A stretch of DNA of 64,000 nucleotides from Tubulanus polymorphus (Eukaryota > Nemertea > Palaeonemertea > Tubulaniformes > Tubulanidae). The notes under the pieces are model-generated. The model was not told where the DNA came from. It saw only the letters and a list, made by a program, of their open reading frames with translations, and did not search any database. This document shows, piece by piece, positions 62,668 through 64,000 of the stretch (its first letter is position 1; each line of letters opens with the position of its first letter). Made by a program: the position numbers and the translations under genes. The DNA lies in NCBI RefSeq assembly GCF_964204645.1, contig NC_134036.1, positions 4,824,001-4,888,000 of the forward strand. The letters are read 5' to 3'.

Positions 62668-63175
62668 AACGGCGCCTTACTAACGCGTAAAGTAACGCGC
62701 TGCGACTGGATTGAACACACGCCAGTCGCCGATTTTCAAAACGGTTAGAATCCTGAAACCGTGCGATGCGTATGAACTGCGATTCCAATAATATTCATAA
62801 AGTCGAATTTTGTCGGACGGTCGAGCGAAAATATATATTCGACTAGCTAATGAAATATTAATTTAAAAATAAAATAGGTAAACGAACGACACGAAATAAT
62901 TGGGATATTTTTATGTATAATTGGACATGAATATTTTCCGCGCCTAAAGGAAACGTGAAACGTGAAAATTGCTGCACAGATTGATGGTAATTACTGGAGA
63001 ACTCGTTCGAAAGAAATGTCAACGTTTGAAAATATGTTTTTATCCTGTATTTGATGATTGCAACAAATGATAAGTTAGAAATCTAAAATGCTCCATCATT
63101 TATGGAGAAAATTTGAAGATAGAAAGTAATGTGAAAAGGCGATCAGTGATTGAAATAACAACTTTTGAATCAGGA

Positions 63176-63202
63176 ATGAATTCCAACGTTGTGTCGTGTT
63201 GA
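63176..63202 (+). promoter_or_regulatory. uORF of copy J (MNSNVVSC-stop)
   Basis: Ninth and last instance; TGATG overlap intact. Confidence 0.5.
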
Positions 63203-64000
63203 TGTTGTTCGGTATGGAGCAGCGACTGAGAGCGCTGTTTACGGCGTCGCTGATCGTCTGTCAAGTTCGCATCGCGCGCGCTGATCGCGCAGACTCTATC
63301 GGGGAATCGTCTGTGACGGTAAGTTCGTCTTGTAACAACACGTGGTACCCGCTAGATTCTACGTCCGGTTACATCGTTTCACCGAATTACCCTTCGTTAA
63401 CGCGCGGCGTTGAATGTCGTTGGTTCATCAACAGTTCTTTTACGGGGACTTTTCACGTCCAAGTTTACTACGATATTGGGCTTTCAATATTCTGTAGTGA
63501 TAACTACCTTCTCGTTTACGAGTCTGAAAAGAGATTGTGCGGTGTTGGAAAACATGAAATCCGCCGTAACGATTCGATCTCGTTGATGTTTATGAGTAAC
63601 GTCGATGGTGCGCGAGGTAGTCGGGTTTATGTCATATATAGTTATGAACGAAGCCGATTGAAAATCAGTCACGACTGTTTAAGACACAATATAAGATTGG
63701 GGAGGCTAAAAGCTGAGCAGGGTTACAAATACACCGTAGGAAAAATAAAGAATTGCCAGTTATTTGTTGAATGGAGCGGCATGCCGCGAGGTTATGCGTT
63801 GAATCTAACATTTATTGATACAACTTTTAGATTCTATTATGGTAGGAAATCATTGTCGGTAACCATGAAAATACACGACGGTTGGAACACCAGCAATGAA
63901 CCTTTAGCGCATATACCACACCAATCCGGACATCAAGCATCATCATTTTATACAAAAACAAACAAAGCTGTTTTGGTGTCACTGCTGACACATCTACAGT
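63202..64000 (+). CDS. Copy J: 5' end of CUB/lectin/LDLa/LRR GPCR gene (exon 1, partial)
   Basis: The first 266 codons of exon 1 are open to the window edge. They cover the signal peptide (ALFTASLIV, Thr for Ile against most copies), CUB1 (GYIVSPNYPS) and most of a type-1 CUB2. Private changes include SIGESS for SIEESS after the signal peptide, YYGRKS for YYGWKS and GHQASS for GHPASS. Its leader is D-like while its CUB2 is not of D's type. Completeness of the gene cannot be judged. Confidence 0.85.
   Translation, partial: MLFGMEQRLRALFTASLIVCQVRIARADRADSIGESSVTVSSSCNNTWYPLDSTSGYIVSPNYPSLTRGVECRWFINSSFTGTFHVQVYYDIGLSIFCSDNYLLVYESEKRLCGVGKHEIRRNDSISLMFMSNVDGARGSRVYVIYSYERSRLKISHDCLRHNIRLGRLKAEQGYKYTVGKIKNCQLFVEWSGMPRGYALNLTFIDTTFRFYYGRKSLSVTMKIHDGWNTSNEPLAHIPHQSGHQASSFYTKTNKAVLVSLLTHLQ

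Larger units (their letters stand above)
61586..63201. other. Spacer I-J
   Basis: The 3' flank matches A-B and G-H, whereas the leader (TGATGATTGCAACAAATG near 63050) matches that of D. About 50 bp are missing at 62285, taking out the acceptor-like edge of the relic. No gene seen. Confidence 0.6.
1..64000 (+). repeat. Head-to-tail tandem array of a ~7.65-kb receptor gene unit (10 copies, A-J)
   Basis: First ATGs of successive copies lie at 2073, 9722, 17505, 25167, 32639, 40314, 47952, 55624 and 63202. Stop codons end at 397, 8047, 15712, 23493, 31154, 38633, 46296, 53943 and 61585. The period is therefore 7.47-7.78 kb, and all copies share one orientation. Copies differ by scattered substitutions, small indels and block replacements, and spacer lengths vary from 1484 to 1792 bp, so they are real paralogues rather than one unit repeated by assembly. 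The longest period (C to D) is explained by a small insertion, and the shortest (E to F) by a spacer deletion of roughly 190 bp. Confidence 0.95.

Noticed and set aside
1-64000. Array as an assembly artefact
   Set aside because: Copies differ in indels, spacer lengths, cassette types and a single-copy insertion, which a repeated misassembly would not create. Order of units still needs long reads.
1-64000. CRISPR arrays, rRNA, tRNA, viral or retrotransposon genes
   Set aside because: No such pattern was recognised on either strand by reading; the only repeats at this scale are the gene units and the elements listed.

Overview
The window is eukaryotic nuclear DNA from an invertebrate animal. 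It has short GT-AG introns, AT-rich spacers and very long extracellular-domain proteins. It is almost entirely a head-to-tail array of one gene family. I count ten copies on the + strand: A (3' end only), B to I (complete units) and J (5' end only). The repeat unit is about 7.65 kb and both window edges cut a copy, so the array continues on both sides. The closest recognisable family is the GRL101-like receptors first described in the snail Lymnaea. These are leucine-rich-repeat GPCRs with LDL-receptor class A modules, related to relaxin-type (LGR type C) receptors. A lophotrochozoan host is my best guess, with low confidence.

Each complete gene has three coding exons and two phase-0 introns (intron 1 is 89-101 bp, intron 2 is 85-92 bp). 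Exon 1 (about 409 codons) encodes a signal peptide, a clear CUB domain and further CUB-like modules. Exon 2 (about 442 codons) encodes more CUB-like modules, a second clear CUB and the first half of a C-type lectin domain. Exon 3 (about 1080 codons) encodes the rest of the lectin domain, a degenerate second lectin-like module, a run of LDLa modules, an LRR N-cap, seven leucine-rich repeats, a Cys hinge, seven transmembrane helices and a very short tail. The whole protein is about 1930 residues. Six of the eight complete copies are open (B, D, E, F, H, I). C has a 2-bp insertion frameshift and G has a nonsense codon, both in exon 2.

The spacers (1.48-1.79 kb) are themselves conserved and hold no convincing independent gene. 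They contain a conserved exon-like relic, a 16-bp perfect palindrome that decays mainly at CpG, a hairpin in the proximal upstream region, and an eight-codon upstream ORF whose stop overlaps the first ATG of the receptor (TGATG). The C-D spacer carries a 105-bp MITE-like insertion.

The main discovery candidate is the array as a diversified repertoire of CUB/lectin/LDLa/LRR seven-transmembrane receptors. The copies are patchworks: alternative versions of the second CUB module, the second lectin-like module, the LRR N-cap and the first transmembrane helices occur in different combinations, while flanking stretches are nearly identical. This points to gene conversion or unequal crossing-over. 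The ligand and biological role (immune, self/non-self, gamete or peptide-hormone recognition) cannot be read from the sequence.
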